Positions 25,059 through 33,425 of a stretch of 64,000 nt of DNA are shown here, one piece after another. The notes under the pieces were generated by a model. It worked only from the letters and a program-made list of their open reading frames with translations, was not told the DNA's origin and searched no databases. A program made the position numbers and the translations under genes. Every line of letters begins with the position of its first letter. Position 1 is the first letter of the stretch. This DNA comes from Hydrogenophaga sp. (GTDB lineage: Bacteria > Pseudomonadota > Gammaproteobacteria > Burkholderiales > Burkholderiaceae_C): assembly GCA_030682835.1 (NCBI GenBank), contig JAUXNG010000081.1, positions 1 through 64,000 on the forward strand, written 5' to 3'.

Positions 25059-25466
25059 CTATTGGACCGTTGGATTGGGCAAGCTCGTTAGGCTGACGCA
25101 TCCCTTGGAAAGACTGGGAGCCCCACAGTGTTTCCACTCTGATCCAGTCTTAACCACCCAGACACGTAAGCGCTTCTCAGACCCGAAGGTCGACGGTTTG
25201 CAAGTGGTGGGTCGCGCATAGACCTCCGTGCATTCCATCAGTCCATCTTGCGTCTCAACCATCTTCCATCCACCCCCGGAACAACTGGGTTCTTTTGCTG
25301 GGCACGGTTTCGCAAGCAGCGCGCGATCTGTGGGTGGCGTCTCCACCTGCTTGCCCCCGTTGGTAAGGATCCTGACGGCCTCATTGCCCTTCACGAACTG
25401 GGCACTGGCTGAGGTGGATGCCAGCACCAACAAGGCCTGCACAAGGTGAAAAACCATCGGTTTCAT
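25059..25466 (-). CDS. Secreted Cys-containing protein in the T4SS operon
   Basis: 135 residues with a signal peptide (about 1-22, ending ASAQ). The mature part has six cysteines (PCPAKEPSC, LMECTE, TTCKP, KHCGAP, KGCVSL), suggesting disulfides in the periplasm. I do not recognise the family. It overlaps the virB4 stop by 4 bp and precedes virB6, the slot that holds virB5 or an entry-exclusion protein in other VirB loci. An exclusion or channel-accessory role is possible but unproven. Confidence 0.6.
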   Translation of the reverse strand: MKPMVFHLVQALLVLASTSASAQFVKGNEAVRILTNGGKQVETPPTDRALLAKPCPAKEPSCSGGGWKMVETQDGLMECTEVYARPTTCKPSTFGSEKRLRVWVVKTGSEWKHCGAPSLSKGCVSLTSLPNPTVQ

Positions 25467-27991
25467 GCGGTTCTCCTGGAAGTTCGAGATTTGCGATCCT
25501 GAACCTCACGCAGCAGCACGGGAAGCCACTGAAACGGATCGTTACCATGACGCTCACGCACAGCATCGAGCAGCGCCACGTTGTCGGTGGTGGCTGACAA
25601 CACGGTGATGAAATCGTCCAGACCCGTGAGGTCCAGCTCACAGATCGCGCTGGTGTGGCCTTGTTTGACCAGAAAGCGCCGGCCACCTTGCGCACCGAGG
25701 CTGCGCACGATGCCGAACTCGGCCTCACTCAGGCCAAACCCCTCGATGTATTCCTCGCGCACAGCCTCCGGGTTGGCGAGAAAAATCTTCGTCACGCTCT
25801 GCTCAACCATGGTGCGCCCGATGGGGTGGCGCAAGACGTCGGACGGGCTCTGGGTGTCGAAGATGCCCAGGCCGTTTTGCTTGCGGATGGTCTTCTGCTT
25901 TTGTTTGGCGAAGTCGGTGAAGATCTCGTGGTCCAGGGCCTTCCAGAACTCGGAGATCACGTAGATCAGCCGCTCGCCGTTGACCAGCTCTTCCATCACC
26001 TGCAGCAGGTACAGCATGAGCGGGGTGCGGACCTCGGGCAGATCGAGAAACTCGGTGGTGTCAAACCCGATCACCGAGGACCCATCCAGGTCCATCAGCT
26101 GGTCGTTGGCCTGATCGAACACCCAGCCCAGCGCTCCCCCTTCGCACCAGCGGCCCAGGCGCTCGTACAGGCTGTTCTCGCCAGCCTTGGGCAGGTTCTG
26201 CCGCAAGGTGGAAAAGCGGCGCAGCGCCGCCGGCATCGTGGCCACGGTTTTCACGGCATCGGCGATGGCGCGTTCGTCTGCGGGCAACAGCGGCAGGGCC
26301 GGTGTGGCGATGCAGGTGCGGATCAACTGCTCCCAGAACTGGACACGTGCTGGTGTGGGGTCTCGCTGCAGCGGGTTCAGGTGCGTGGGCTTGCCGGCCT
26401 CGAGCGTGAAGTAGCGCCCACCGAGCGCCCGGATGGCGATCTCACAACCGCGGTCCAGATCAAACAGCACCAGGCGCGGCGCCGGGTCCCATTTGCGGGT
26501 GAGGGTCAGCAAAAACATCTCTAGCGTGGTCTTGCCCACCCCGGTCGATCCGATGATGAGGGTGTTGCCGGGCAGCTTTTGGTCGGCCGAGTCTTCACCG
26601 TCCGGGCTGCTGTGCAGGTTCAAGTAAAACGGCTGGCCCGAGGGTGTGCGCAGCAGCGCGAGCGCTTCGCCCCAGGGATTGCCATCGCGTTTGCCGCGGG
26701 CGAAGTTGTGGCCGCTGGTCATGGCTGCAAAGGCCCGCGAGGACAGCTTGGCATCACGGGGACGCCACTGCCAGTTGCCGGGCATTTGAGCGAACCAGGC
26801 CGCGTCGGCCACCAGATCCACCGGTGACATCTGCAGGCTGGACGCTTCACCAACCGCACCGATGGCCTGCGCCGCCCGGCGCCCCGCATCGGCCAGGCTG
26901 TCGAGCCCGACGTTGCCGAACACCACCAGGCTGTAGTGGTATTCCCCCATGCAGAACTGGCCGTCCCCCAGGTCGTTGAGCGCTTCGTCCATGTCGGCGA
27001 TCTGGCTGGCCACCACGTCGTCGCTGGCAATCAGCTGGTCGCGCTGAAGTTGCAGTGCGCGCGTCGCTTCGCGGCGCGGCAGGATCGAAAAACTCTGGGT
27101 TTCGATGAACTCACTGTCCTCAAAGAGCAGGGCGTTCAGGATGCCGGGCTCCACCGCATCAGCGTATTCCTTGATGTCGACCAGGGCGGCACAACGGCGC
27201 TGGTCACCGTGGCGCAACTCCAGCTTGTCACCACCGAACGAGAGGCGGGTGGTCGGCAGCGTGCGGTACAGGGGGCCGGCGGCCAGGGGCACTGAGCGCC
27301 AATGCCCGTTGATCAGGTAGCCCAGAAACTCCGCCACTTCGGAACAGGACCGGCCGCGCTGCTCGCGCCGGCCCAACAACTGAGGACCAAAGCCGCGCAA
27401 GACACGTTCGACGAAAGCCGAACGTTCTTCCATGGCCCGCAAGGCCTCGACCTGTGCTTCGACCAACGCCGCGCGTGAGCGCTGGGTCGATTGCAGAGCT
27501 CTACCGATGCGCGAGGCATGGGGTCGGTACACCAGGGTGAGGTACAGCTCGTTGCTCATCATGGGTTGTGTGCCCAGCCGCGCCTGGTAAGCGCGGGAGA
27601 GATCGCGGGCGAATCCGGGTGCGGTGGGATCCTGCAGGGAGTCTTGGACCGCGCGGTGCAGCCGGTGGGTCCACACCGCCCACTGGCCGCCGGCGAGGTT
27701 GCGCAACAGGCTGCACAGCGCTTCATGCCGCTCGGTGATCAGGTGCTCGTCGGCGCATTCGAAGGCCACACCGTCGAGCCGCCAGACCCTCAAGTAGTCC
27801 CCGCCGCGTGTGATCACGTCGTGTTCACTGACGAGCGAGGAGAACGGCACGAAGCGTGCGAGCGGGTTGTCTGCTAAGGCTTGTTTCCAGTGGCGCGGCT
27901 GGGTCTGATTTTGCGCACCTAGGTTGGGGCGGTTCAGAGTAGCCGGGCGGCGGGTGTCCGCCCTGCCGAGGGAATCAAAGATGCCAAGCAT
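25463..27991 (-). CDS. virB4: VirB4-type secretion ATPase
   Basis: 842 residues from the ATG at 27991 (protein starts MLGIFDSLGRADTRR), which overlaps virB3 by 17 bp; a start at 28078 would extend deep into virB3. The N-terminal CagE/TrbE/VirB4 domain is followed by the ATPase domain with Walker A GSTGVGKT near residue 480 and ELDLTGLDDF near the end. It is the largest and most conserved energy module of the channel, on the inner membrane. Confidence 0.95.
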   Translation of the reverse strand: MLGIFDSLGRADTRRPATLNRPNLGAQNQTQPRHWKQALADNPLARFVPFSSLVSEHDVITRGGDYLRVWRLDGVAFECADEHLITERHEALCSLLRNLAGGQWAVWTHRLHRAVQDSLQDPTAPGFARDLSRAYQARLGTQPMMSNELYLTLVYRPHASRIGRALQSTQRSRAALVEAQVEALRAMEERSAFVERVLRGFGPQLLGRREQRGRSCSEVAEFLGYLINGHWRSVPLAAGPLYRTLPTTRLSFGGDKLELRHGDQRRCAALVDIKEYADAVEPGILNALLFEDSEFIETQSFSILPRREATRALQLQRDQLIASDDVVASQIADMDEALNDLGDGQFCMGEYHYSLVVFGNVGLDSLADAGRRAAQAIGAVGEASSLQMSPVDLVADAAWFAQMPGNWQWRPRDAKLSSRAFAAMTSGHNFARGKRDGNPWGEALALLRTPSGQPFYLNLHSSPDGEDSADQKLPGNTLIIGSTGVGKTTLEMFLLTLTRKWDPAPRLVLFDLDRGCEIAIRALGGRYFTLEAGKPTHLNPLQRDPTPARVQFWEQLIRTCIATPALPLLPADERAIADAVKTVATMPAALRRFSTLRQNLPKAGENSLYERLGRWCEGGALGWVFDQANDQLMDLDGSSVIGFDTTEFLDLPEVRTPLMLYLLQVMEELVNGERLIYVISEFWKALDHEIFTDFAKQKQKTIRKQNGLGIFDTQSPSDVLRHPIGRTMVEQSVTKIFLANPEAVREEYIEGFGLSEAEFGIVRSLGAQGGRRFLVKQGHTSAICELDLTGLDDFITVLSATTDNVALLDAVRERHGNDPFQWLPVLLREVQDRKSRTSRRTA

Positions 27992-28307
27992 CACGGGCTC
28001 CCCGGTACAGCGTGGGCGAATAGCTGCGTGCGTGCCAGAAGCGGCGGTTGTGGTCGTGCAGGCGCAGCTTGAGCGCAACGAACATCTGCCGAAAGCGCTG
28101 GTCGTCCCGGGCGGTCACCCAGCGCATCCACAGCAGGGCGGGCACGAACGACAGCAGCACGCCAGCAGCGATCCACCAGCTCAGCAAGATGCCGCCCCAC
28201 ATGATCAGCAGCATGCCGCTGCCGAACAGCACGACCAGGGGCACCAAGGGGATGCCCAGTTTCATGGCCGGTCGCGTGGCGCCTTTGTAGATGACTTCGG
28301 CTTGCAT
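27975..28307 (-). CDS. virB3: VirB3-type membrane protein
   Basis: 110 residues. An N-terminal YKGATRPAMKLGIPLVPL block typical of VirB3 is followed by two close membrane segments (about 18-38 and 42-60) and a basic tail. It works with VirB4 at the inner membrane in pilus biogenesis. It lies between virB2 and virB4. Confidence 0.9.
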   Translation of the reverse strand: MQAEVIYKGATRPAMKLGIPLVPLVVLFGSGMLLIMWGGILLSWWIAAGVLLSFVPALLWMRWVTARDDQRFRQMFVALKLRLHDHNRRFWHARSYSPTLYRGARDAWHL

Positions 28308-28325
28308 GGTGAACGCCCGGTGCCA

Positions 28326-28625
28326 TCAAGTGACGATGTAGCTCGCGAAGGCGCCTGCCCCACCGACCAGGGTGCCGCCGATCAGAACGTTGGCCACATC
28401 GGCCAGACGCGCACCTTGAAAAATCATCTTGAAGCCGGCCCAGATGATCGCGATGGTCACAACGGCGATCGAGATCGTGACCAAGATCGCGCTCACATTG
28501 AGGACCGTGGTGTTGATCTTGGCGAAGCCCTGGGCGCGAGTGGTGCAGGCCAGGGACAACAGGAGCAGGGCGATCAGCGGCCGTGCCTGGCGCAGGATGG
28601 AGTGTGTGGAGTGGATGGGGGTCAT
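28326..28625 (-). CDS. virB2: VirB2-type major pilin
   Basis: 99 residues. A long signal sequence (about 1-32, ending TRAQG) precedes two hydrophobic helices (about 44-68 and 78-97) joined by a short basic loop (FQGARLADV), the TrbC/VirB2 pilin pattern. The ATG overlaps the end of virB1 by 4 bp. It forms the conjugative pilus shaft. Confidence 0.9.
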   Translation of the reverse strand: MTPIHSTHSILRQARPLIALLLLSLACTTRAQGFAKINTTVLNVSAILVTISIAVVTIAIIWAGFKMIFQGARLADVANVLIGGTLVGGAGAFASYIVT

Positions 28626-29137
28626 GACGCCTCCTGGATAGGGATGGGTGAAATGAAACCTGAACGCGAAGTGGGGCGTGCCGCTGCCACGACCTTGCGC
28701 ACGTAACCGTGGCGAAAACCAGTGGAAAAATTACCGCTGTAGTAACAGGAGAGGGCGCGCTGCAGCGCTGTTTGGGCATGCGGTGATGGGGAGGACGCAC
28801 TGCTGGCGCGCTCGTAACACTCGCCGAGCACGGTCTGCATCGCAGCCAGGTTGGTGCAAGGATCAAAGGCCGAGTCCAGCGACAACCCGAGACGCTCAAA
28901 GTTGCCGATGTTGATCTGCCCTAGGCCCACGCTGAAGTTCCAGCCGGCCGCCTGCAGCGAGTGAGCCGTGGCCAGCGCCTCGGCGCGGTGGCGCGGCTGG
29001 CGCACCAATGCACCGCCGACCACACCAATGGCCCAGGGGTTGAAGCCACTTTCCACACGGACCAGGGCGTGCGCGGTGTTGCTGTGCACCTGCGGGGCGC
29101 AGGCCAGCGTGAGGGCCAGGAAGGTGGTGGCGTCCAT
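28622..29137 (-). CDS. virB1: VirB1-type lytic transglycosylase
   Basis: 171 residues from the ATG at 29137, which follows GAGGAAG. A catalytic Glu lies in VRVESGFNPWAIG (E30 region), with NFSVGLGQINIGNF and SCYYSGNFSTGF as the expected SLT/VirB1 signatures. No clear signal peptide is present, though the first 15 residues are hydrophobic. It opens the peptidoglycan locally for the channel. It follows the TrbM-like gene by 11 bp. Confidence 0.88.
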   Translation of the reverse strand: MDATTFLALTLACAPQVHSNTAHALVRVESGFNPWAIGVVGGALVRQPRHRAEALATAHSLQAAGWNFSVGLGQINIGNFERLGLSLDSAFDPCTNLAAMQTVLGECYERASSASSPSPHAQTALQRALSCYYSGNFSTGFRHGYVRKVVAAARPTSRSGFISPIPIQEAS

Positions 29138-29148
29138 GCTTGTCTTCC

Positions 29149-29718
29149 TCAGCGTGTGGAGTCCGCTGCCACGGGTGGGGGCAGGGCGGCGCGCCAGGCG
29201 GCGTGCTCGTCGTCGAAGCGGGTGTCCCAGCTGCCGAGTTGGGCCTTGGCGGCCGGGCTGAACTCGGTCACCGTGTCCCCGGCCATGGCCCACCAGGTTT
29301 GGGAGAAAGGCGAGCCGTTGATGGCAACCGAGACCGCGCCGGTGTAGTCGCAGGTGTAGACCCGACCCATTTTGGTATCACGCTCGCGGGTGTATTGCGG
29401 CGGGCAATGGCTGGGTGCGCGGGCCCAGCTGTGCTGGGCCGAGTTGCCCGCGCCGGCCATTGCGCAAGTGGGGAATGCTTTGGCGCGGGCGAGGTCACGC
29501 AGGACCTGCCGGATCGGCGGCACACACTGCGGCACGGCGCGCCAGTTGGGCGCGGCAAAGCACAACAACACCAGGCAACCGTCGACGGCCAGCGCCGGAG
29601 CGCACAGCAGGCAGAGCGTGATGGTCACCAGCCCGGCCATGCAACGCCGCGTTACAGAGGCGAGAGTTTTCCGCTTGTTGACGGCGGCTCGGCGGTCTAA
29701 AGTGTGGTCGGTGTGCAT
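29149..29718 (-). CDS. TrbM/KikA-like Mpf protein
   Basis: 189 residues from the ATG at 29718, preceded by GGAGG at a good distance. A basic N-terminus and a signal or membrane stretch (about 27-45, ending PALAVDG) precede a Cys-rich mature part (GCLVLLCFAAPN, AVPQCVPPIRQVL, FPTCAM) resembling TrbM/KikA proteins of IncP and IncN transfer regions. It is the first gene of the T4SS operon. It diverges from the MnmH-like gene over ~100 bp, which must hold the operon promoter. Family assignment is moderately sure. Confidence 0.62.
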   Translation of the reverse strand: MHTDHTLDRRAAVNKRKTLASVTRRCMAGLVTITLCLLCAPALAVDGCLVLLCFAAPNWRAVPQCVPPIRQVLRDLARAKAFPTCAMAGAGNSAQHSWARAPSHCPPQYTRERDTKMGRVYTCDYTGAVSVAINGSPFSQTWWAMAGDTVTEFSPAAKAQLGSWDTRFDDEHAAWRAALPPPVAADSTR

Positions 29719-29819
29719 GCGGCGGTCCTCCAGAAAATCGCCCAAGGGAGCCTTCGTTTCGTGTCGCGGTCGCTTGCGGCACGACTTCAATGTAGGTTCG
29801 CCAACCCTTGGTTCACGCG

Positions 29820-30974
29820 ATGACTTTGATTCCAGAATCATCGGCAGACGGCCCGACTCCGGGCGCCTATGCCGGCATCGAATCCCTTGCGGGTGTTTTC
29901 CACCCCCATGCGGTCGAGGTGCAGGACTTCTCCCAATACCGCGCCATCATTGACCTGCGATCTGCGGCGGCGTTTGAGGACGACCACATCCCCGGTGCGC
30001 TGCATGCCGATGTGCGTGATTGGGCGATGGGCGCGGAGGGTGCCCGGTCCAATGCCCCCGCGACACCACCACTCGCGGTGCACGAAGCGACGACGTTGGA
30101 GTTGCCCCCCGCGCTGCTTGCCTCTGTGGCTGCGGTGGGTCGGGACCAGGCCTTGCTCGTCTATTGCGATCAGGGAGGGCGGGTCAGCAGTCCGGTGGCC
30201 CGCGCCTTGCGCTGGCACGGCTGGACGGTGGATGTGTTGCCCGGTGGCTGGATCAACTACCGACGTTGGGTGTTGGCTGGGTTGGAGGTTTTGCCGCGCT
30301 TGATCCCATTTCGTGTGATCGCGTCTGCCCTGGGGAGTGAGACGGTGCGCATCATGACTGCTCTTCGTTCTCTCGGGCAGCAGGTGCTCGACATCGAGTC
30401 CCTGGCCGGTGTGCGGCGCAATGCGTTATCGGGGCCGATGTCGATGTCGATGGCAGCGGTCCCTCAGCCCGCACAAGCTTGGTTCGACAGCCAACTGCTG
30501 CAGGCCCTGCGCGCGCTGGACCCGCGCGCGCCGGTGTGGGTGACTGACACCGGCGCAAGCCTCGGGGTTGTCGTGTTGCCAGGGGCCCTGATCGACGCGC
30601 TCGCCATTGCTCCAGTGGGCCAGCTGCAGATCGATCTGGCGATTCGGGCGGCGGCATGGGCAGAGGACGAACCACTGTGCGCGAATGCCGAGGTTTTGAT
30701 CAAGACCGTGGCCGGTCGTGATCCGCAGCCCGCACCCACTCTAGTCAGCCGTTGGCACGCTCTGGCGAAACGCGGCGGTGGTGCTCCCTTGTGGGCAAGC
30801 GTGTTGAGCGAGCACCTCGAGCCGCTCTACCAAACGCAGCGCGCGGCTCGCGCTGATCGGCAGCATGCGCTGCCGTCATTGCCGGTGGACTCTTTGTCGG
30901 GGGCTGCGCTCGCGCAGGCCTTGCGGCTTTGGTTACCCACACCAGCCGACGATCGCTCAGCTGCGTTTACTTGA
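29820..30974 (+). CDS. MnmH/SelU-like rhodanese protein with lost P-loop
   Basis: 384 residues. The N-terminal rhodanese domain (about 38-150) keeps YRAIIDLRS, DDHIPGA and the active-site loop YCDQGGRVSS with C116, as in tRNA 2-selenouridine synthase MnmH. The following region keeps MnmH-like blocks (QQVLDIESLAGVRRNAL, QPAQAWFDSQLLQAL, PVWVTDTGASLGVV), but the Walker A expected after VLPRLIPFRVI reads ASALGSETV (168-176) and lacks the GxTGSGKT lysine. It cannot bind nucleotide as MnmH does, so it may be a paralogue with a new role. It diverges from the T4SS operon and converges on the luxR gene with an 8-bp overlap. Confidence 0.65.
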   Translation: MTLIPESSADGPTPGAYAGIESLAGVFHPHAVEVQDFSQYRAIIDLRSAAAFEDDHIPGALHADVRDWAMGAEGARSNAPATPPLAVHEATTLELPPALLASVAAVGRDQALLVYCDQGGRVSSPVARALRWHGWTVDVLPGGWINYRRWVLAGLEVLPRLIPFRVIASALGSETVRIMTALRSLGQQVLDIESLAGVRRNALSGPMSMSMAAVPQPAQAWFDSQLLQALRALDPRAPVWVTDTGASLGVVVLPGALIDALAIAPVGQLQIDLAIRAAAWAEDEPLCANAEVLIKTVAGRDPQPAPTLVSRWHALAKRGGGAPLWASVLSEHLEPLYQTQRAARADRQHALPSLPVDSLSGAALAQALRLWLPTPADDRSAAFT

Positions 30975-31776
30975 GGATCAGGCCGCACTCGACGGCAAGT
31001 TGAACCGCCATGCGCCGGTTGCCCACACCCAGCTTGGCGTTCATGCGCTGAAAGCGTGAGTTGATCGAGCTCTTGCTGACCTGCAGCTCGTTTGCAATTT
31101 TTTTGCTGCTGTGACCTTGGCACTCGTGCTGCAGCAGCACCAGGTCGGCCGGTGTGATGCGGGCCTTGGCGATCAGGTCGCGCCGAATTCGAGACAACCA
31201 CCAATCGTGCAGTTCCAGCGCCAACATGCGCGCGCTCACGCGCAAGCGGGGCAGACCTGCATCCTCGAAATAGCCCGGGGTCGCTGAGCCCAGGCACAAC
31301 AAGCTGATGCGGGAGTGCCCGGCGCCGGAATGGGCCGGCACCAGCACGGCCGACACAAAACCGGCGCGCGCCGCGAGGTCGATGACACGTCGATGATCGT
31401 TGTCCAACACGTTCAGTGCGCTGGCGACGATGGGCTCGGAGTGGTGCGCGGCATAGGCGAGCCACGGGTCGTGGACAAAGTGTCCTTCTTGGACGTAAAG
31501 GCGGGCCCAGGCGGGGTCGCAGGCGAGCATGAAACGGCAGGCCGCCAGGTCCCCATCGTCACGCACGAAACTCACAAAGACCGCACTCGTTGCCCCCAGG
31601 GCTGTGACGCCTTCAAGGAACAACGTGTGCACGGTCGGCTGATCGTTCGCCGCCGTGATCTGGGCAGCAATGGTGGCCACGCGCGCGGGGTAACGTTCGT
31701 CGGCAACCCGGGTGAGCAACGTCTCAGCGGGGGAGGGCGCAGTTGGTGGATTCGATGTCCCACAGGGCTTCTGCAT
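30967..31776 (-). CDS. LuxR-type regulator with autoinducer-domain-like N-terminus
   Basis: 269 residues from the ATG at 31776. The C-terminal HTH (about 205-265: ITPADLVLLQHECQGHSSKKIANELQVSKS in parts) is a GerE/LuxR domain. The N-terminal ~180 residues resemble the autoinducer-binding fold (LACDPAWARLYVQEGHFVHDPW, with the conserved W and D). No LuxI synthase is in the window, so it would be a solo receptor or a diverged regulator of transfer. The start is uncertain: 31776 overlaps the upstream gene by 53 bp, a TTG at 31719 would not, and a start at 31920 gives an unnatural Ser-rich leader. Confidence 0.72.
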   Translation of the reverse strand: MQKPCGTSNPPTAPSPAETLLTRVADERYPARVATIAAQITAANDQPTVHTLFLEGVTALGATSAVFVSFVRDDGDLAACRFMLACDPAWARLYVQEGHFVHDPWLAYAAHHSEPIVASALNVLDNDHRRVIDLAARAGFVSAVLVPAHSGAGHSRISLLCLGSATPGYFEDAGLPRLRVSARMLALELHDWWLSRIRRDLIAKARITPADLVLLQHECQGHSSKKIANELQVSKSSINSRFQRMNAKLGVGNRRMAVQLAVECGLILK

Positions 31777-32083
31777 CCCGCTGGAGCTGGAGGTAGAGCA
31801 GGGGCTGCTCGAATCGGATGGGGTCGTCCTCTCGCCAACGTTCGAACTTTCCCCGTTCGTCAAAGTGCAGGGACTGGCAGACACGGATGCCGCGGCGGGG
31901 GACTTCTTCGCGTTCGACATACAAACCTCCTTGGACGCGTTGCAGGAAGAACTGCACCGACCCCTGCGGGCCCTGTGCGCTGCAGTGGCGCTCTGTGGGT
32001 GTGGCGACCGGCGAGCCCGAACCCACCCAAGGCGGACTGTGTGTGGCCCTGCGCCGTTGTGGCGGAAGCGGGCTGGTTGTCAT
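31724..32083 (-). CDS. Conserved-looking hypothetical protein upstream of luxR
   Basis: 119 residues, soluble, with a natural composition in the second half (SVQFFLQRVQGGLYVEREEV, HFDERGKFERW, DDPIRFEQPLLYL). No family recognised. The ATG at 32083 overlaps the stop of a small upstream ORF by ATGA, and its end overlaps the luxR gene, so the three are probably co-transcribed and translationally coupled. A regulatory or sensing partner of the LuxR protein is possible. Confidence 0.5.
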   Translation of the reverse strand: MTTSPLPPQRRRATHSPPWVGSGSPVATPTERHCSAQGPQGSVQFFLQRVQGGLYVEREEVPRRGIRVCQSLHFDERGKFERWREDDPIRFEQPLLYLQLQRDAEALWDIESTNCALPR

Positions 32084-32205
32084 GAACACGCTCTCAAGCG
32101 GCAGTCGGCCACGACGGCCACGCCAAGGGCGCAGCGGGCATTCACCGATGGGGAGTCCTTCGACGCCGCAGATGCTGCGGCCGACACCATGACCAAGAGG
32201 TGCAT
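32080..32205 (-). CDS. Small putative secreted peptide (41 residues)
   Basis: A 41-codon reading frame starts at an ATG preceded by GGAGCAGCT (good ribosome-binding spacing) and ends in an ATGA overlap with the next gene. The N-terminus MHLLVMVSAAASA looks like a short signal peptide, and the rest has two Cys (NARC, ADCRLRACS holds two more). Its coupling to the luxR-associated gene is the main support. It could be a signal peptide of the same regulatory unit or a leader ORF. Confidence 0.35.
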   Translation of the reverse strand: MHLLVMVSAAASAASKDSPSVNARCALGVAVVADCRLRACS

Positions 32206-32611
32206 AGCTGCTCCGAGCGAATCGTTCAATGACACGGTCCGCACGGACAGGCGGCTTGAGGTGGCCCGAAGTGCACGGGCTTCTGAAGGGTCCCAAGTAG
32301 TGACCAAGACATCCCGTTGTGTCCATACGGAGCCCCAATTGTTTTGTTAGAAATCGTACGAATTTGCGCCAAGGAATGGCGCCGAGATGCAGACAATTTG
32401 GCATTCGCGCACCAAGCTTTTATGGCTAACTTTGTTTCTCTCGATGCGTGACATCAGGCTCTTTCGCACCATCGAGAGCGGCTGGTTCCGTTGAGATTTT
32501 TACGAAATGTTGCCGTGTCGTTTCTATCCGGCATGGGGTTGTTGCTTGATCGAGGTGTGTTGAATCGGTTCGCCCTGCAGCAGTCGCCGACGTCCAAGGA
32601 AGGAGAAACGC
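32206..32611. other. Intergenic region with divergent control sequences
   Basis: About 400 bp between the minus-strand luxR unit and the plus-strand membrane-protein gene, locally richer in A+T (about 32330-32450) than its surroundings. It must hold promoters in both directions. A possible minus-strand -35 TTGGCG lies near 32370, but no secure -10 goes with it. No gene recognised. Confidence 0.4.
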
Positions 32612-32654
32612 ATGCCAAGAAACCAGGAACAAACTTTGATGAATCAGATGTGCA

Positions 32655-33080
32655 ATGACGAGCGCGATTGCACATGGCGCGTGTCCTGCGGGGATGTTGG
32701 TCCTTGTGGTTGTGATGCAGTGGGTGGCGCCGACGGGTGCATTGTTCTGGCACGACGTGCAAGGGGGGCGTGCCATGTGGCTGTTGGTCGCCCGTGAAGC
32801 GCCGCCCGACGCGCCGTATTGGCCAGGCCGTCATCTCCTGGCCGCGGTGGACGCGGTGGTGTGGCCGCTCTTCTGGGTGATGGTCTTCAGCGCTGCGCCG
32901 GCACCGACGGGCGTGGTGGGGTCGTTCGTGTCGGCCCTGGCGTTGCTGGCGGGACTGGGTCGGTTGCACCGCGCCCTGTGGGTCAACCACCGCTACCGGT
33001 TCACGACCTGGCGTTGGGGGCGCGTGGTGGCCGTCCTGTTGCTGGTCGGATTCGTGATGAAGGTGATGCTGGTTGTCTAA
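32655..33080 (+). CDS. Small integral membrane protein, unknown function
   Basis: 141 residues with about four hydrophobic stretches (about 13-32, 60-80, 85-104 and 122-141). No family recognised. The ATG at 32655 has no clear ribosome-binding site; an in-frame ATG at 32694 (MLVLVVVMQW) is an alternative. A 61-codon Cys-rich frame beginning at 32612 behind a strong AAGGAG overlaps the start in another frame and may feed ribosomes to it. Confidence 0.5.
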   Translation: MTSAIAHGACPAGMLVLVVVMQWVAPTGALFWHDVQGGRAMWLLVAREAPPDAPYWPGRHLLAAVDAVVWPLFWVMVFSAAPAPTGVVGSFVSALALLAGLGRLHRALWVNHRYRFTTWRWGRVVAVLLLVGFVMKVMLVV

Positions 33081-33197
33081 GTTGCGGCGGTGGGAGCGCG
33101 CCGTTCAAGTTGAGCTTGGCGCGCGGAAATATCGCGACTCGCTTTCAGTTGAGTGTGGTGGTGGCCCACCACGCCGATCCATCCGCCCTGCAACACG

Positions 33198-33425
33198 TTA
33201 ATGGCTGGCAGTGGGGCGTGCTGCGCTCCAACGTTCCAGATCGGCCCGGTGCCAGCCAATGGCGCGGCTCGACAACTTGACGGGGGAGGGGAATTTGTCT
33301 TCTGCCACCAGGCGATAGATCGTCGAACGGCCGAGGCCGGTCAATCGAGTGACCGCAGGCAGCCGCAGGAACGTCAGAGCGTCCGCGTGGGTGGACTCCA
33401 TGGGGGGAGGCGGGTTGGTGCGCAT
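33198..33425 (-). CDS. AlpA-family regulator (excisionase-like)
   Basis: 75 residues with a winged-helix of the AlpA/MerR type: LRLPAVTRLTGLGRSTIYRL (about 19-38), then FPSPVKLSSRAIGWHRADLERW. AlpA proteins near integrases act as transcriptional activators or recombination directionality factors, so this is the best excisionase candidate of the ICE. The start at 33425 is chosen because the region upstream does not look coding. It lies about 1.4 kb from the integrase gene. Confidence 0.82.
   Translation of the reverse strand: MRTNPPPPMESTHADALTFLRLPAVTRLTGLGRSTIYRLVAEDKFPSPVKLSSRAIGWHRADLERWSAARPTASH

Noticed and set aside
31776..31920. N-terminal extension of the LuxR-type protein
   Set aside because: The extra 48 residues are Ser/Thr/Pro-rich and lie over the coding part of the upstream 119-residue gene, so a later start was used.
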